Of a DNA stretch of 64,000 nucleotides, positions 9,346-18,338 are shown in pieces. The stretch is from Paenibacillus sp. CF384 (GTDB lineage: Bacteria; Bacillota; Bacilli; Paenibacillales; Paenibacillaceae), in assembly GCF_900106745.1 (NCBI RefSeq), contig NZ_FNNV01000014.1, positions 124,001 through 188,000 on the forward strand, written 5' to 3'. How positions within the stretch are numbered: position 1 is the first letter of the stretch; every line of letters begins with the position of its first letter. The translations under genes were made by a program, and so were the position numbers. The notes beneath the pieces were generated by a model. That model was not told where the DNA came from. It saw only the letters and a list, made by a program, of their open reading frames with translations, and searched no databases.

Positions 9346-10932
9346 TTAGCATTGCTTGCGGAAATCTCCCGGCGTCATGCCCGACCATTCCTTAAACTGC
9401 CTGCTGAAGTAGGCAATGTTCTGATAGCCTGCCCTGTGCGCGACCTCGTATATTTTCAGCTTAGGATCCTGCAGATGGTTCCTAGCGGCGGTCATTCTAG
9501 CTCCAATTAGATAATTGCTGAAGGTTTCTCCTATCTCTTCTTTGAACAACAAGCCCAGGTGATTCGGGGAGAAGGAGAAGTGATCCGCTACCTCCCTCAG
9601 AGTCAAATCCGTACCTAATCGCTGCTCGATGTACATCCGAACCTCTTCGATCAATTTTCTGTTCTTCTTCTGCCCTTTCACATGCAGCTTCTCCGACACT
9701 TCGAACAATTTACGCCGGAACCATGACACGATGTCGTCGATCGTCTCGTACTGATGCAGAATGTCCAAGCTGCGATAATCCAGTCCGATCATTTGATAGA
9801 GATCTTCATTGATGCCCAGCAAATAGTGCTCCAGCTTTGAGATCAAATGCAGCAGGAAATTGTATACGGTACTCTTCTGCTCCAGCTTGGAAGCGAAAGC
9901 GAACAAATCCACCAAACAATCGTCGACCTTTACTAAGTCGTAGTCGGTGGCCGCTTTGAACAGTTCGGACAGAATAAGATCCAAATTACTGCTGCCTGCG
10001 ATCGGCTGCTCTTCCAGCCCCTCGTATGTAATGATCTTTCCTTTCCCGCTAAACAGCTTGGCATGCAATGCCTTTCGTGCTTGCAAGTAGGAGGACGGAA
10101 GTTCTTCGGGGCGGGTGACAACGCTTCCAATCCCAATCGTAATCGAAGCCTGGAACTGCTGTTTCACCCTCTGAATCAGCCGCGTCAATTTCATTCCATA
10201 ATCATCGCCGCCTACTACCAGACCTATTCGATGTGTTTCTACCTTGCACGGGTATCCGATTGCCTCTTCCACGCATGCATTGGTAATAAATTGTTGCAGC
10301 TGATCGATCCCATCCCGGTGCTGCTCGTTCTGACCCGTAACCAGCTTCCAGGAAACATCGTCGACTTCGATTATGGCTGCGGCATAGGAGGCATTGAAGC
10401 TACTCAGACCAAGCCGTTCCAATTTCATGAACAGCTCTTCCTGTTCGCCTATTCCTGTTTCAGTGCCTTCCAGCCATTGACGGATGAACGCGTTGCGCAA
10501 ATAAGGGATCGACTGCGTGTAGGTTTCAATCCACGACTGCTTCTCTCGCTCCTCGTCCAACTGCATGCTTACTGCGTTCATGACCTGATTGAATTCCTCG
10601 TCATCTACCGGCTTTAGCACATAGTTGCTGGCGCCCATTTCCAATGCCGTTTTGGCATAGTGAAAATCCTCAAAGCCGCTCACGAAAACAACCTTTAACG
10701 CCGGCTGCAAATCAAGCGCCGAGCGCGCGAGTTCAAGTCCCGTCATACGCGGCATACGCACATCCGTGACCAAGATATCCACCTTCTGCCGGTTCAGAAA
10801 ATCAAGGGCCGCGAAGCCGCTGTTCACAGCTCCGATGACTTGCATGTTCATGCGCTCCCATGGGACAAGCCTTCGAAGTCCTTCCAGATCGAGTCGTTCA
10901 TCATCGGCAAGCAACACAGTGTACACAGCCAT
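9346..10932 (-). CDS. YesN-type response regulator with AraC DNA-binding domain (locus 1)
   Basis: Protein of 528 aa. The start ATG at 10932 is preferred because MAVYTVLLADDE opens a receiver domain and GGAAGGGAGA precedes it; the open frame extends upstream over the terminator of the binding-protein gene and that part is not real. The receiver (1-120) has Asp10, Asp11 and phospho-acceptor Asp57 in DILVTDVRMP. A middle region (about 130-420) is of the YesN type. Residues about 425-525 are paired AraC helix-turn-helix motifs ending in AYFSRQFKEWSGMTPGDFR. It is the partner of the kinase 31 bp downstream and probably activates the upstream importer operon and perhaps the GH26 gene. Confidence 0.92.
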   Translation of the reverse strand: MAVYTVLLADDERLDLEGLRRLVPWERMNMQVIGAVNSGFAALDFLNRQKVDILVTDVRMPRMTGLELARSALDLQPALKVVFVSGFEDFHYAKTALEMGASNYVLKPVDDEEFNQVMNAVSMQLDEEREKQSWIETYTQSIPYLRNAFIRQWLEGTETGIGEQEELFMKLERLGLSSFNASYAAAIIEVDDVSWKLVTGQNEQHRDGIDQLQQFITNACVEEAIGYPCKVETHRIGLVVGGDDYGMKLTRLIQRVKQQFQASITIGIGSVVTRPEELPSSYLQARKALHAKLFSGKGKIITYEGLEEQPIAGSSNLDLILSELFKAATDYDLVKVDDCLVDLFAFASKLEQKSTVYNFLLHLISKLEHYLLGINEDLYQMIGLDYRSLDILHQYETIDDIVSWFRRKLFEVSEKLHVKGQKKNRKLIEEVRMYIEQRLGTDLTLREVADHFSFSPNHLGLLFKEEIGETFSNYLIGARMTAARNHLQDPKLKIYEVAHRAGYQNIAYFSRQFKEWSGMTPGDFRKQC

Positions 10933-10956
10933 TCTCCCTTCCATCTCTCGCTTGGT

Positions 10957-10995
10957 AAAAAAAGAGAGTATACCTAGTTTCAAGTATACTCTCCT
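10957..10995 (-). terminator. Rho-independent terminator after the locus 1 binding-protein gene
   Basis: Perfect stem GAGAGTATAC / GTATACTCTC with a ten-base loop, followed on the minus strand by TTTTTTT. It lies 23 bp past the binding-protein stop and 25 bp before the response regulator start. It can therefore limit read-through from the importer operon into the two-component genes. Confidence 0.88.
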
Positions 10996-11017
10996 TCCAG
11001 TACCCGGCAAGATACAA

Positions 11018-12664
11018 TTATTGTCCAACGATAGTCTGGTTGTTGTGCCAAGCATTCTCTTTAAATTTCAACACACTGTCAAAACCGACTTTGAGTGCGT
11101 CTTTCTCTGCTTGCGCCAACACTTCATCGACCTCCGCGTCATTCTTTGCAAAGATGGCTTTAGCCAATGCTTCCTTCGCAATTTCGCCTACGCTTTGCGC
11201 CGCAATCCCCTCTGCAGTATCCGGTAAAGGATCCAGATTAACGAATTGGGTCGCGTTCACCGATGTTTTCCAGAACACATTTGTTTGCTGCACCGTCGAC
11301 CAGTTCCGTTTATCTTCAGGTAACGCCATCTCGATTTTCACTTTAGCGCCATCAATGAAGGTCGTATTGCCTACGAAGTTATACGATTGCAAACCGATTT
11401 TATCCTTCTCCTCCGGAGGCATCGTTGTCCACTTGTCATTCGGAATCGGAATGCCGTCCCCGTCAACCGAATCCCACAGTACGCCTTGCGGACCGAACCA
11501 TACGACCTGTTGTCCTTCCGGACTTGTCATCCAATCCAAGAATCTGAAGATGGCCTCCGGATCCTTCGCGTTCTTCGTAATGACGTTTACGTTCCAGCCA
11601 AGCGAGTTCCAGTTGTTCGGCATAATTTTGGTTTTATCAAGTCCGGCTTTATGAATCGGCCAGATGGCCATGTAGCCGTCTTCCGGATCTTTCTTCTTCA
11701 GCTCTTCATCCGGTGAGCGTCCGAGGTTCGCTGCGTCGCCTGCTGCGATGACGGCAACGCGTCCGTTGATCAATTTCTCCGAGAGCTGATCTCCGGTTTG
11801 CGTAAGCGCATCCTGGGAAATGAGCTTCTCCCTGAATAGCATGCTCGTGTATTTCAGCGCTTCGGCATAAGCCGGATCGCCCCAAACCGGTTTCAACGCA
11901 TCCCCATCGACATATACGGAGTGATCAACCAGCATCGGTGGGTTATTCTCTTTGAAGCCGGTATAGATCATGCGGTGACCCCAGCCGGAAGTATCGATTT
12001 CCAGCGGAATGACATTCGGATATTTGTCTTTGACGAGCTTCAGATAAGCATGCAGATCATCGAAGGTATCCAGTGCCGGTGAACCAAGCTCTTTATAGAT
12101 CTTCTTCTCGATCAGCCAGCCCGAGTTCCCGTTCGGCGTAGACGTATAGTAGTTTGGCAGCTGATAGAGTTTGCCGTCCGATGACCGAAGCAAATTAAGC
12201 GTCGCATCCCCGACATATTGCTTGAAGTTCGGATATTTATCCAAATACTCATCGAGTGGCACAAGCGCGCCTGCGGCACGCAGCCGTTCCACTCCAGGTC
12301 CGCGATCCATCAAGATAAGATCCGGAAGTTCGTTGGATGCGATCATCGTATTGAGCTTGGCTTGCGATGCGCCTCCTGTAGCTACTTCCTTTACCGTTAC
12401 GCCTTTCTTATCCGTAATCCATTTGGAAATCATATCGGATCCCCAAGAGTCAAGTCCCCACCAATCATAGTTCCCAAAGTAAGAGAAGGTCAGTGGTTCC
12501 TCCTTTACAGCTTTCGTATCGTTGCCATTACCTTCCGTACTCGTCGCATTGCCACTTTCCGACTTCCCATTGTTCGAGCTGTTATTGCCGCTGCAAGCAG
12601 AAAGAAGTAGAGCCGAACCGAGCATGCTTACAAGAATTACCGAGAGCATTTTTCTGGCCTTCAA
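11018..12664 (-). CDS. Extracellular sugar-binding lipoprotein, LplA-like (locus 1)
   Basis: Protein of 548 aa from a TTG start at 12664, with GGGGGA six bases upstream. The leader MLSVILVSMLGSALLLSAC ends in a lipobox with the acylated Cys; a Ser/Asn/Gly-rich linker follows. The mature part is a family 1-type extracellular solute-binding fold of the large LplA/YtcQ class. It would be anchored to the outer membrane face and deliver an oligosaccharide to the two permeases encoded just upstream. No ATPase gene is present; this class usually uses a shared MsmX-like ATPase encoded elsewhere. The substrate is unknown; mannan fragments are plausible from the GH26 neighbour. Confidence 0.92.
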   Translation of the reverse strand: MKARKMLSVILVSMLGSALLLSACSGNNSSNNGKSESGNATSTEGNGNDTKAVKEEPLTFSYFGNYDWWGLDSWGSDMISKWITDKKGVTVKEVATGGASQAKLNTMIASNELPDLILMDRGPGVERLRAAGALVPLDEYLDKYPNFKQYVGDATLNLLRSSDGKLYQLPNYYTSTPNGNSGWLIEKKIYKELGSPALDTFDDLHAYLKLVKDKYPNVIPLEIDTSGWGHRMIYTGFKENNPPMLVDHSVYVDGDALKPVWGDPAYAEALKYTSMLFREKLISQDALTQTGDQLSEKLINGRVAVIAAGDAANLGRSPDEELKKKDPEDGYMAIWPIHKAGLDKTKIMPNNWNSLGWNVNVITKNAKDPEAIFRFLDWMTSPEGQQVVWFGPQGVLWDSVDGDGIPIPNDKWTTMPPEEKDKIGLQSYNFVGNTTFIDGAKVKIEMALPEDKRNWSTVQQTNVFWKTSVNATQFVNLDPLPDTAEGIAAQSVGEIAKEALAKAIFAKNDAEVDEVLAQAEKDALKVGFDSVLKFKENAWHNNQTIVGQ

Positions 12665-12745
12665 GTGGATTCCCCCTGATAACGAATAATGTAAATCATG
12701 TATGTGCAAGCTCTTCCCAAGCTTATCACCAATCCTACGATTCGA

Positions 12746-13648
12746 TTAGCCCTTTAGCGAGCCAACCAATACACCTTTGACAAAATACTTCTGCACGAAA
12801 GGATAAACCATAATAATCGGCAGTGTCGCCACCATCATCGTGGCCGACGACAGAGATTTGGTCGTGACCGTCTTCAGCCGATCCATGGCGTCCAGCGCGG
12901 AAGCATTGCCCCCGGCAGCTTGAGCCAGCTGCTCTGAAACGATGTTGGAATTCAGGATCTGATTGAGCAGCGTTTGAATCGGAATCAGATTCGGATTATT
13001 AATGAAGATCGTCGCCGTAAACCAGTCATTCCAATGGCCAACAGCCGTAAATAGCGACAATGTGGCAACGACAGGTCCGGACAACGGAAGGAAGATGCGG
13101 AAGAAGATACTGAAATGATTTGCACCGTCGATTTTGGCCGATTCCTCAAGTCCGTCCGGCAGTTCCATGAAGAAGGTCCGAAATATAATCATGTTCCATA
13201 CGCTTATCAGGCCTGGAATAATCATGACCCAGAAGGAGTTCATCATGCCCAGAGAACGGCAAAGCAGGAAGAATGGAATTAATCCGCCGCTGAAATACAT
13301 TGTGACGATACAGAAGACCATGTAAAATTTCTTGCCGGCCACTCCCCTGCGGGACATGGCATAAGCGAAGATCGCCGTGCAGAAGATCGCCATGGCCGTG
13401 CCGATGACCGTGCGCAAGACCGATATGGAGAAAGCTTGCAACAGACGTTCATCCTTGAAGACGATTCGGTAATTAACCAGCGTAAAGTCACGCGGCCAGA
13501 AGGTGATGCCGCCTAGCGTCGTATCGGTCCCGGAATTGAGTGAGATGACCAAACTGTTCCAAAACGGATACAACGTAACGAATGCAAGAATGACGAGAAA
13601 GCTATAAATAAACGTTTGCATAACGCGGTCTCCGCCGCTTAAATGCAT
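12746..13648 (-). CDS. ABC sugar transporter permease, LplC/YtcP type (locus 1)
   Basis: Protein of 300 aa with six predicted membrane helices. The EAA loop is present near residue 190 (LPDGLEESAKIDGANHFSIFFRIFLPLSGP), where the inner-membrane permease meets the ATPase. The carboxy end PFVQKYFVKGVLVGSLKG is typical of the LplC/YtcP family. It starts 49 bp after the partner permease and is followed after 81 bp by the binding protein. It forms the heterodimeric channel of the importer. Confidence 0.93.
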   Translation of the reverse strand: MHLSGGDRVMQTFIYSFLVILAFVTLYPFWNSLVISLNSGTDTTLGGITFWPRDFTLVNYRIVFKDERLLQAFSISVLRTVIGTAMAIFCTAIFAYAMSRRGVAGKKFYMVFCIVTMYFSGGLIPFFLLCRSLGMMNSFWVMIIPGLISVWNMIIFRTFFMELPDGLEESAKIDGANHFSIFFRIFLPLSGPVVATLSLFTAVGHWNDWFTATIFINNPNLIPIQTLLNQILNSNIVSEQLAQAAGGNASALDAMDRLKTVTTKSLSSATMMVATLPIIMVYPFVQKYFVKGVLVGSLKG

Positions 13649-13697
13649 GACCGGTCGCCCCTTTCCTTCCTATTCCAAGCTGCTGAGCTCCCGCGGT

Positions 13698-14663
13698 TCA
13701 CCACAAACTCGAACCCAGACGACGCGCTACGCGGTTAGCGAGAACGAGCAGCCCCACGCTGATAACGGCTTTGAACAGCCCGGCTGCCGTTGCATAGGAG
13801 TACCGATTGCTCAAGATACCGATGCGATACACGTAGGTATCGATGACATCGGATACATCTCTTAAAATCGGGTTGTTGCCCAGCAGCAGCAAATCATCGA
13901 AGCCCGCATTCAATATACCGCCTACCGCCAGGATCAGAAAGATGATCACGACCGGCATAATACAAGGAAGCGTAATGAGAAGCATCATCCTGAAGCGGCT
14001 TGCCCCGTCTATGGAGGCCGATTCGTACAAATGCGGATCAACGCCGGCAATCGCCGCAAGGTAAACAATCGTCGCAAACCCGATATCCTTCCAGATGCCC
14101 GTCGTAACCACGATTGCCCAGAAGTATTCCGGCATGGACAAGAAGTTAATCGGTTCCTCGATCATATGCAGCTTCTGCAGAAGGATGTTAATGCTGCCGT
14201 TATCCGTCGAAAGCATAGACATCGCAAAGCCGGCCACGATAACCCAAGAGAGGAAGTGAGGAAGGTAACTTACCGTTTGGACAATCCGTTTAAACACCAT
14301 ACTTCTGACCTCGTTGAGAATCAGTGCCAGAAAGATCGGGGCCGGAAATCCGAAGAACAGTTTAAGCAGGCTGATCATAATCGTGTTGCGCATGATTTGC
14401 CAAAACTCAGGCGCCTCCACAAACATCTTAAAGTGCTTAAACCCTACCCAAGGGCTTGCCCAGAAACCTTCAAACATGTTGTAGTCCTGAAACGCCATCA
14501 GCACACCGTACATCGGAATGTAACTAAATACAAAGATGAACACGATGGAAGGGATGATCATAAGTTGCAAATCCCATTGGTTTCTTAATGTCTCAATCAG
14601 CTTCGGCTTTGTTTTCTGCTTTGTTTGTGCCGCCGCCGCAATGATGGATTGCTGCGCCTCCAA
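13698..14663 (-). CDS. ABC sugar transporter permease, LplB type (locus 1)
   Basis: Protein of 321 aa from a TTG start at 14663, with GGAGGGGG seven bases upstream; the longer open frame crosses a terminator and is rejected. After a basic, Gln/Lys-rich cytoplasmic start there are six predicted membrane helices. The EAA motif is at HLYESASIDGASRFRMMLLITLPCI. First gene of the importer operon, partner of the LplC-type permease 49 bp downstream. Confidence 0.92.
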   Translation of the reverse strand: MEAQQSIIAAAAQTKQKTKPKLIETLRNQWDLQLMIIPSIVFIFVFSYIPMYGVLMAFQDYNMFEGFWASPWVGFKHFKMFVEAPEFWQIMRNTIMISLLKLFFGFPAPIFLALILNEVRSMVFKRIVQTVSYLPHFLSWVIVAGFAMSMLSTDNGSINILLQKLHMIEEPINFLSMPEYFWAIVVTTGIWKDIGFATIVYLAAIAGVDPHLYESASIDGASRFRMMLLITLPCIMPVVIIFLILAVGGILNAGFDDLLLLGNNPILRDVSDVIDTYVYRIGILSNRYSYATAAGLFKAVISVGLLVLANRVARRLGSSLW

Positions 14664-14770
14664 CTTGTTACCCCCTCCTGATTTGTTACATTTAGTATAG
14701 AAAAGAATAGACCCCTTTCCTATGAGAGTGAGCAATGAAAACTTGCACATTTCAATGACAGTCGCACGTG

Positions 14771-14819
14771 AACAAAAAAACAATCCGCTGCGCCCCTTAG
14801 GCGTTTGGATTGTTTTTAT
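14771..14819 (-). terminator. Terminator after the SAF-domain dehydrogenase gene
   Basis: Inverted repeat AACAATCC ... GGATTGTT with an inner GC-rich pairing and T runs on both sides. On the minus strand it lies immediately after the dehydrogenase stop and ends in seven T. It insulates the importer operon of locus 1 from the upstream dioxygenase/dehydrogenase pair. Confidence 0.85.
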
Positions 14820-14824
14820 CCCTG

Positions 14825-16132
14825 CTAGAATGCGCGCAGCCCATCTTGCATTTCCCTTAGCTGCCATATAAAATCGGAGCCGCGTTCCCGCAGCATCCCA
14901 TACGTAATTATCGTCCCTTTAGGGATATTCACTCTGGCAATCACGTTCTGAGCCAGTGCATAAGGCAGACCGTCCTCTGAAGAGGAGCCTACCGCCGCTA
15001 CCAGATGTGCACGGACCGTCTCCCCGCCCATTCCATCGAGCGTTTCCCCTGCCTTAATCGTTCGTTTGGCAACAGCCACGACGTCGCTTGTCGCTTTAAG
15101 CTGGGGACTTCCTGTAGCTTCGCCGAGCAGAACGGCCTTTGCAATCGATATCGGCGTCTCCATACCAACGAAGTGATGCGCGCGATAGATAACTCCTTGA
15201 GATCCATCCGTTGACATCGGAATCCCCTTATCCCGCAACTGTCGTTGTACGAAAGGATCCGTACTGGCAATGACGATGAAGACACCGCCGTTCAGATGAT
15301 CATGGCTGACATCGCCGATTTCACGAAAATCAACAACTTCGACGACTCCATGACGGTGAAGAATCCCTCCTTCTTCCCGCAGTCGGAACACCTCGGGAAT
15401 TTGCGAGAGCGGTACCTGCGGCTTGTGCATACCGGGAATGTCCGGTACATAACCTGTCATGTTGGCCATACACGCCATCTCGATCTGGTATTTGGAACCG
15501 TCCCAATATGCAATATCAGTGTCACGCATCGCATCTCGGTCATTTAATCTGCGGTCGACTTCCTCCTGTGAATGAACGGTCATCCATTTCCCGAGCACCG
15601 GCACGTCAAACCCTAAAGTCCGCGCCCAATCGTACAGCCCCTTGGCCAGACTGGGTTGATCGCCATCGGCAAGCGTATAAACGACGCCTTCCTGTTCGGC
15701 AATGCTGCGAAGCGCAGCGCCAACGCCAACATCTGCTTCAATATTGACCATCACCACATGCTTCTTATGGCGGAGTGCCTCGTAGGCGAACTGTGCCCCG
15801 AATACGGGCAAGCCCGTCGAATCCACGATGACATCGAGATCGCAGCTCAGCATATCGTATGGATTTATCGCAATGACGGGTTTACCAGCCTCAATCCCCG
15901 CTTGAATAGCAGCCTCAGAATCCGCCGTCTTAATCTCGTCCCTGCTGAATCCGGCAGCCAAATAAGCTTCAGTTGCATAATAGGGATTCGCGTCATAAAG
16001 AACCGCAATCTTCATTCCTTTCATTCGCGCAGCCTGAATGACCAGTCCAGTGCTGAATCTACCGGCACCGGCAATGCCCACACGAATCGATTTCTCTCGA
16101 CATGTCAGCAGCCGAAGCAAGAGATTATCCAT
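14825..16132 (-). CDS. NAD(P)-dependent dehydrogenase with carboxy-terminal SAF domain
   Basis: Protein of 435 aa, cytoplasmic, start ATG after GAGGTGATGGA. Residues about 15-150 are a Rossmann fold (VGIAGAGRFSTG glycine loop), like the NAD-binding part of homoserine dehydrogenase and Gfo/Idh/MocA enzymes. The middle has DGDQPS and catalytic-domain features of that superfamily. Residues about 345-425 resemble an SAF domain (AKRTIKAGETLDGMGG, ARVNIPKGTIITYGML). Homologues are often labelled simply as SAF-domain or homoserine-dehydrogenase-like proteins and occur in sugar-acid pathways. It begins 12 bp after the phytanoyl-CoA-dioxygenase-like gene, so the two probably act in one pathway. Substrate unknown. 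Confidence 0.8.
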   Translation of the reverse strand: MDNLLLRLLTCREKSIRVGIAGAGRFSTGLVIQAARMKGMKIAVLYDANPYYATEAYLAAGFSRDEIKTADSEAAIQAGIEAGKPVIAINPYDMLSCDLDVIVDSTGLPVFGAQFAYEALRHKKHVVMVNIEADVGVGAALRSIAEQEGVVYTLADGDQPSLAKGLYDWARTLGFDVPVLGKWMTVHSQEEVDRRLNDRDAMRDTDIAYWDGSKYQIEMACMANMTGYVPDIPGMHKPQVPLSQIPEVFRLREEGGILHRHGVVEVVDFREIGDVSHDHLNGGVFIVIASTDPFVQRQLRDKGIPMSTDGSQGVIYRAHHFVGMETPISIAKAVLLGEATGSPQLKATSDVVAVAKRTIKAGETLDGMGGETVRAHLVAAVGSSSEDGLPYALAQNVIARVNIPKGTIITYGMLRERGSDFIWQLREMQDGLRAF

Positions 16133-16144
16133 TCCATCACCTCT

Positions 16145-16903
16145 TTATTGGAATACGCGCGGATCACGCGGCCACGGGGAAGCGCCTAGCAGCATATTTC
16201 GCAGCGGCGTGTTCTCCTTATTACCGAGCAGTGCAGCGCTTGGTTCATAACCCGGCCATTGCTTGAGAAACAGCGGACCATAGTTGTAAATCAGCGATCT
16301 TCGCTGCTGATTGGAGGTGTTATCCATTGCGGCGTGATAGGTGGCCCCATCGAACAAGACAGCCGTTCCTGCTTTCACGTTCATCCGTACATGACCTGGC
16401 ATCTGTCCGCCTGCTTCGTCAGATGGCAGCACATCATCGTGCATATGCCGGCTTCCCGGCAGGAAGGAGAGGCAGCCTCCGTCGTAGGGCACGTCAGCCG
16501 TAAAATAGAACACCTTCACCATAAACGGCACCCGCTTCCCTCCAATTAGCATCGTCGTTGCCGTATCCCTATGCCAATTCGCATGCGTCACTTGTCCGGG
16601 ATGCTTAATAAACAGCTCATTGTCGATCATTGTGAACGCATCGCCAATGACATCCCGCATAATGCCCATCATCCGTGGATGCTCCATCAACGCAAGATAT
16701 ATCTCCCCGTGCTCAATGACGCTGCTCACCTTATCAATATTGGACGGCATGATATGCCCTTTAGCCTTCCAAGCCGCGAGTGTTGCATCCATTGCCGTGT
16801 TGTAAGCAAGAAGCTCCTCCTCGCTTAGAAAATCCTCAATCGCTAAGTAGCCGTCTCGCTCCCAGGAAAGATACTGCTCCATCGTCAATTCATGCAAATG
16901 CAT
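16145..16903 (-). CDS. Phytanoyl-CoA dioxygenase (PhyH)-like Fe(II)/2-oxoglutarate oxygenase
   Basis: Protein of 252 aa from ATG 16903 (TGGGAGG upstream); the open frame extends further but without a ribosome binding site. It has a double-stranded beta-helix oxygenase pattern: HWHRD-type iron-binding His-X-Asp in THANWHRDTATTM (about residues 108-120), the distal His near ATYHAAMDNTSNQQRRSLIYNYG, and an Arg for 2-oxoglutarate binding in the same stretch. Such enzymes hydroxylate small molecules, including natural products and sugar-like compounds. The tightly coupled dehydrogenase 12 bp downstream could oxidise the hydroxylated product. Substrate not deducible. Confidence 0.85.
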   Translation of the reverse strand: MHLHELTMEQYLSWERDGYLAIEDFLSEEELLAYNTAMDATLAAWKAKGHIMPSNIDKVSSVIEHGEIYLALMEHPRMMGIMRDVIGDAFTMIDNELFIKHPGQVTHANWHRDTATTMLIGGKRVPFMVKVFYFTADVPYDGGCLSFLPGSRHMHDDVLPSDEAGGQMPGHVRMNVKAGTAVLFDGATYHAAMDNTSNQQRRSLIYNYGPLFLKQWPGYEPSAALLGNKENTPLRNMLLGASPWPRDPRVFQ

Positions 16904-17014
16904 CGATTCAACCTCCCAAATGTTTATCCATGACCTTATGTTAAGTCGGATAAGGGGAGGATTATAGAGGATCATTTGCTCCGTTTCCGTGACATTTTGC
17001 TGTTTTGTTTCATG

Positions 17015-17070
17015 AAAAAGACGCTATCCCACGAGCCCATCGCTTTCGATGGTGCTTGTCAGATAACGCC
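17015..17070 (-). terminator. Terminator after the GH172 gene
   Basis: Two-tier hairpin: outer arms GACGCTATC / GATAACGCC (with wobble pairs) and inner CCATCG / CGATGG around a four-base loop. It is followed on the minus strand by TTTTT. It ends the GH172 unit before the dioxygenase promoter region. Confidence 0.8.
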
Positions 17071-17088
17071 TTGCCCTACTCTCTTCTC

Positions 17089-18195
17089 TTACACGTCACT
17101 GCGCTTCGGACCGTCCGCCGAGCCAACAAGCAAATCCTTTATTCGATCTTCCCTGCTTGGAAAATCAGCAAACGGCTGCGAAGGCAGGGACTGATACCAG
17201 TAAGCAACCGCACTATAATCATCACTCAGCTCAAAATAACAATCATCCGCTTCAGGTCCATTACCTGCCGCCCGATACCCCGTGTAATCCTCTCCCAAAT
17301 AAGCCTGCGCTTTGGTACCGGAGCCATAGCCGATTTGCTGTACCGTCACCTTCAAGCTGTCTTGGAAATAAATCGGATCGCGGACATGAAAACGATAGAT
17401 GGAATATAGACCGTTGTCATGATCGACCAATGGAGCACCTTGATACGGTGTCAACACCTCATCGAGTCCCCACGCTGAACCCATGTAATCCTCAGCGCCT
17501 GTTCCGCAGATGGTCGGGTAATCCGAATCGCCATCGATATAGAACTTCACTTCGCCTTCACCCCACCAGCAATCCCGGTAGATGCTGCGCACGCCAAGTG
17601 TCGTTCCGAGGTAAACGCCTCGCCCCTTAATGTTATCCGCAATGACGAAATCCTCGTGCATCGGGCATGGATTACTCCGTCTGAATTGGGCATGAAAATA
17701 GCCGGTCGACTCGTCCAGCTCGTCGCCGCGCGTCACATCGAATTGATAGAACAAGAGGGAAACATCGGAGCTGGAGTCGTTCTCAATGGTTACGACCGCT
17801 TTCTCCTTGAAGGGCATCGGAATCCAGCAGTTCAGCCCTTTCCCGCTCTGCATCGTGACACAGTCGGATAACATCGCCTTCTGCCGACCATGCGCAACGC
17901 CGAAGAAATCGCCGATCGGCGCTTCCACGCTCGGATGCGTCTGGCCGTCCCAATACATGCGGATAATGACATTCCGCATATGATCGATGTTGCCCGGCGG
18001 CAGCGTAATCCATATATGACGGATGATACCCGGTCCGTCGCAATTGACTAGCTCGATCGTCTGGCCCTTTCGGAAACCTTCAATACACGGCGAACCCTTC
18101 CGGCCATTCTGCGTTTGCCCGCCGGCGCCGACTGCTCCTGACTTATTTTCGGATGTAAAAGCTCGACTCTCTATGTTCTTCAACTCATACAGCAT
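17089..18195 (-). CDS. DUF2961 / glycoside hydrolase family 172 protein
   Basis: Protein of 368 aa without signal peptide, start ATG with GGAGGT. The sequence has the DUF2961 pattern: GPGIIRHIWITLPPG, then a MYWDGQTHPSVEAPIGDFFG segment, the CDCW-like RDCWWGEGEVKFYIDGD, and GTGAEDYMGSAWG. Members of this family (GH172) include difructose dianhydride I synthase/hydrolase and fructo- or arabino-furanosidases of jelly-roll fold acting as multimers. The length fits the family. It is a single-gene unit, with terminators on both sides, between the dioxygenase pair and importer locus 2. Substrate unknown; a furanoside is a guess from the family. Confidence 0.88.
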   Translation of the reverse strand: MLYELKNIESRAFTSENKSGAVGAGGQTQNGRKGSPCIEGFRKGQTIELVNCDGPGIIRHIWITLPPGNIDHMRNVIIRMYWDGQTHPSVEAPIGDFFGVAHGRQKAMLSDCVTMQSGKGLNCWIPMPFKEKAVVTIENDSSSDVSLLFYQFDVTRGDELDESTGYFHAQFRRSNPCPMHEDFVIADNIKGRGVYLGTTLGVRSIYRDCWWGEGEVKFYIDGDSDYPTICGTGAEDYMGSAWGLDEVLTPYQGAPLVDHDNGLYSIYRFHVRDPIYFQDSLKVTVQQIGYGSGTKAQAYLGEDYTGYRAAGNGPEADDCYFELSDDYSAVAYWYQSLPSQPFADFPSREDRIKDLLVGSADGPKRSDV

Positions 18196-18274
18196 GCTGC
18201 AGCTACCTCCGACCTATTAGGGATATAATTGTTCCTCTACCTATTAATGCCACTACTAGCACCTAATTGTCTAG

Positions 18275-18330
18275 TCAAAAAAAAGACCCCGAACCGGTTC
18301 AGCGAACACGCTTCGGAGCCTTCTTCTTCC
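18275..18330 (-). terminator. Terminator after importer permeases of locus 2
   Basis: On the minus strand AAGGCTCCGAA pairs with TTCGGGGTCTT (two G-U wobbles) and is followed by eight T. It lies just after the permease stop at 18339 and ends the binding-protein/permease operon. Confidence 0.82.
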
Positions 18331-18338
18331 TTCGTCAA

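Noticed and set aside
10933..11055. Longer start for response regulator 1
   Set aside because: The extra amino-terminal part overlaps the terminator and end of the binding-protein gene, and the receiver domain begins exactly at the later ATG with a good ribosome binding site.
14664..14867. Longer start for the LplB-type permease of locus 1
   Set aside because: It would run through a clear terminator and the end of the dehydrogenase gene; the TTG at 14663 has GGAGGGGG at the right distance.
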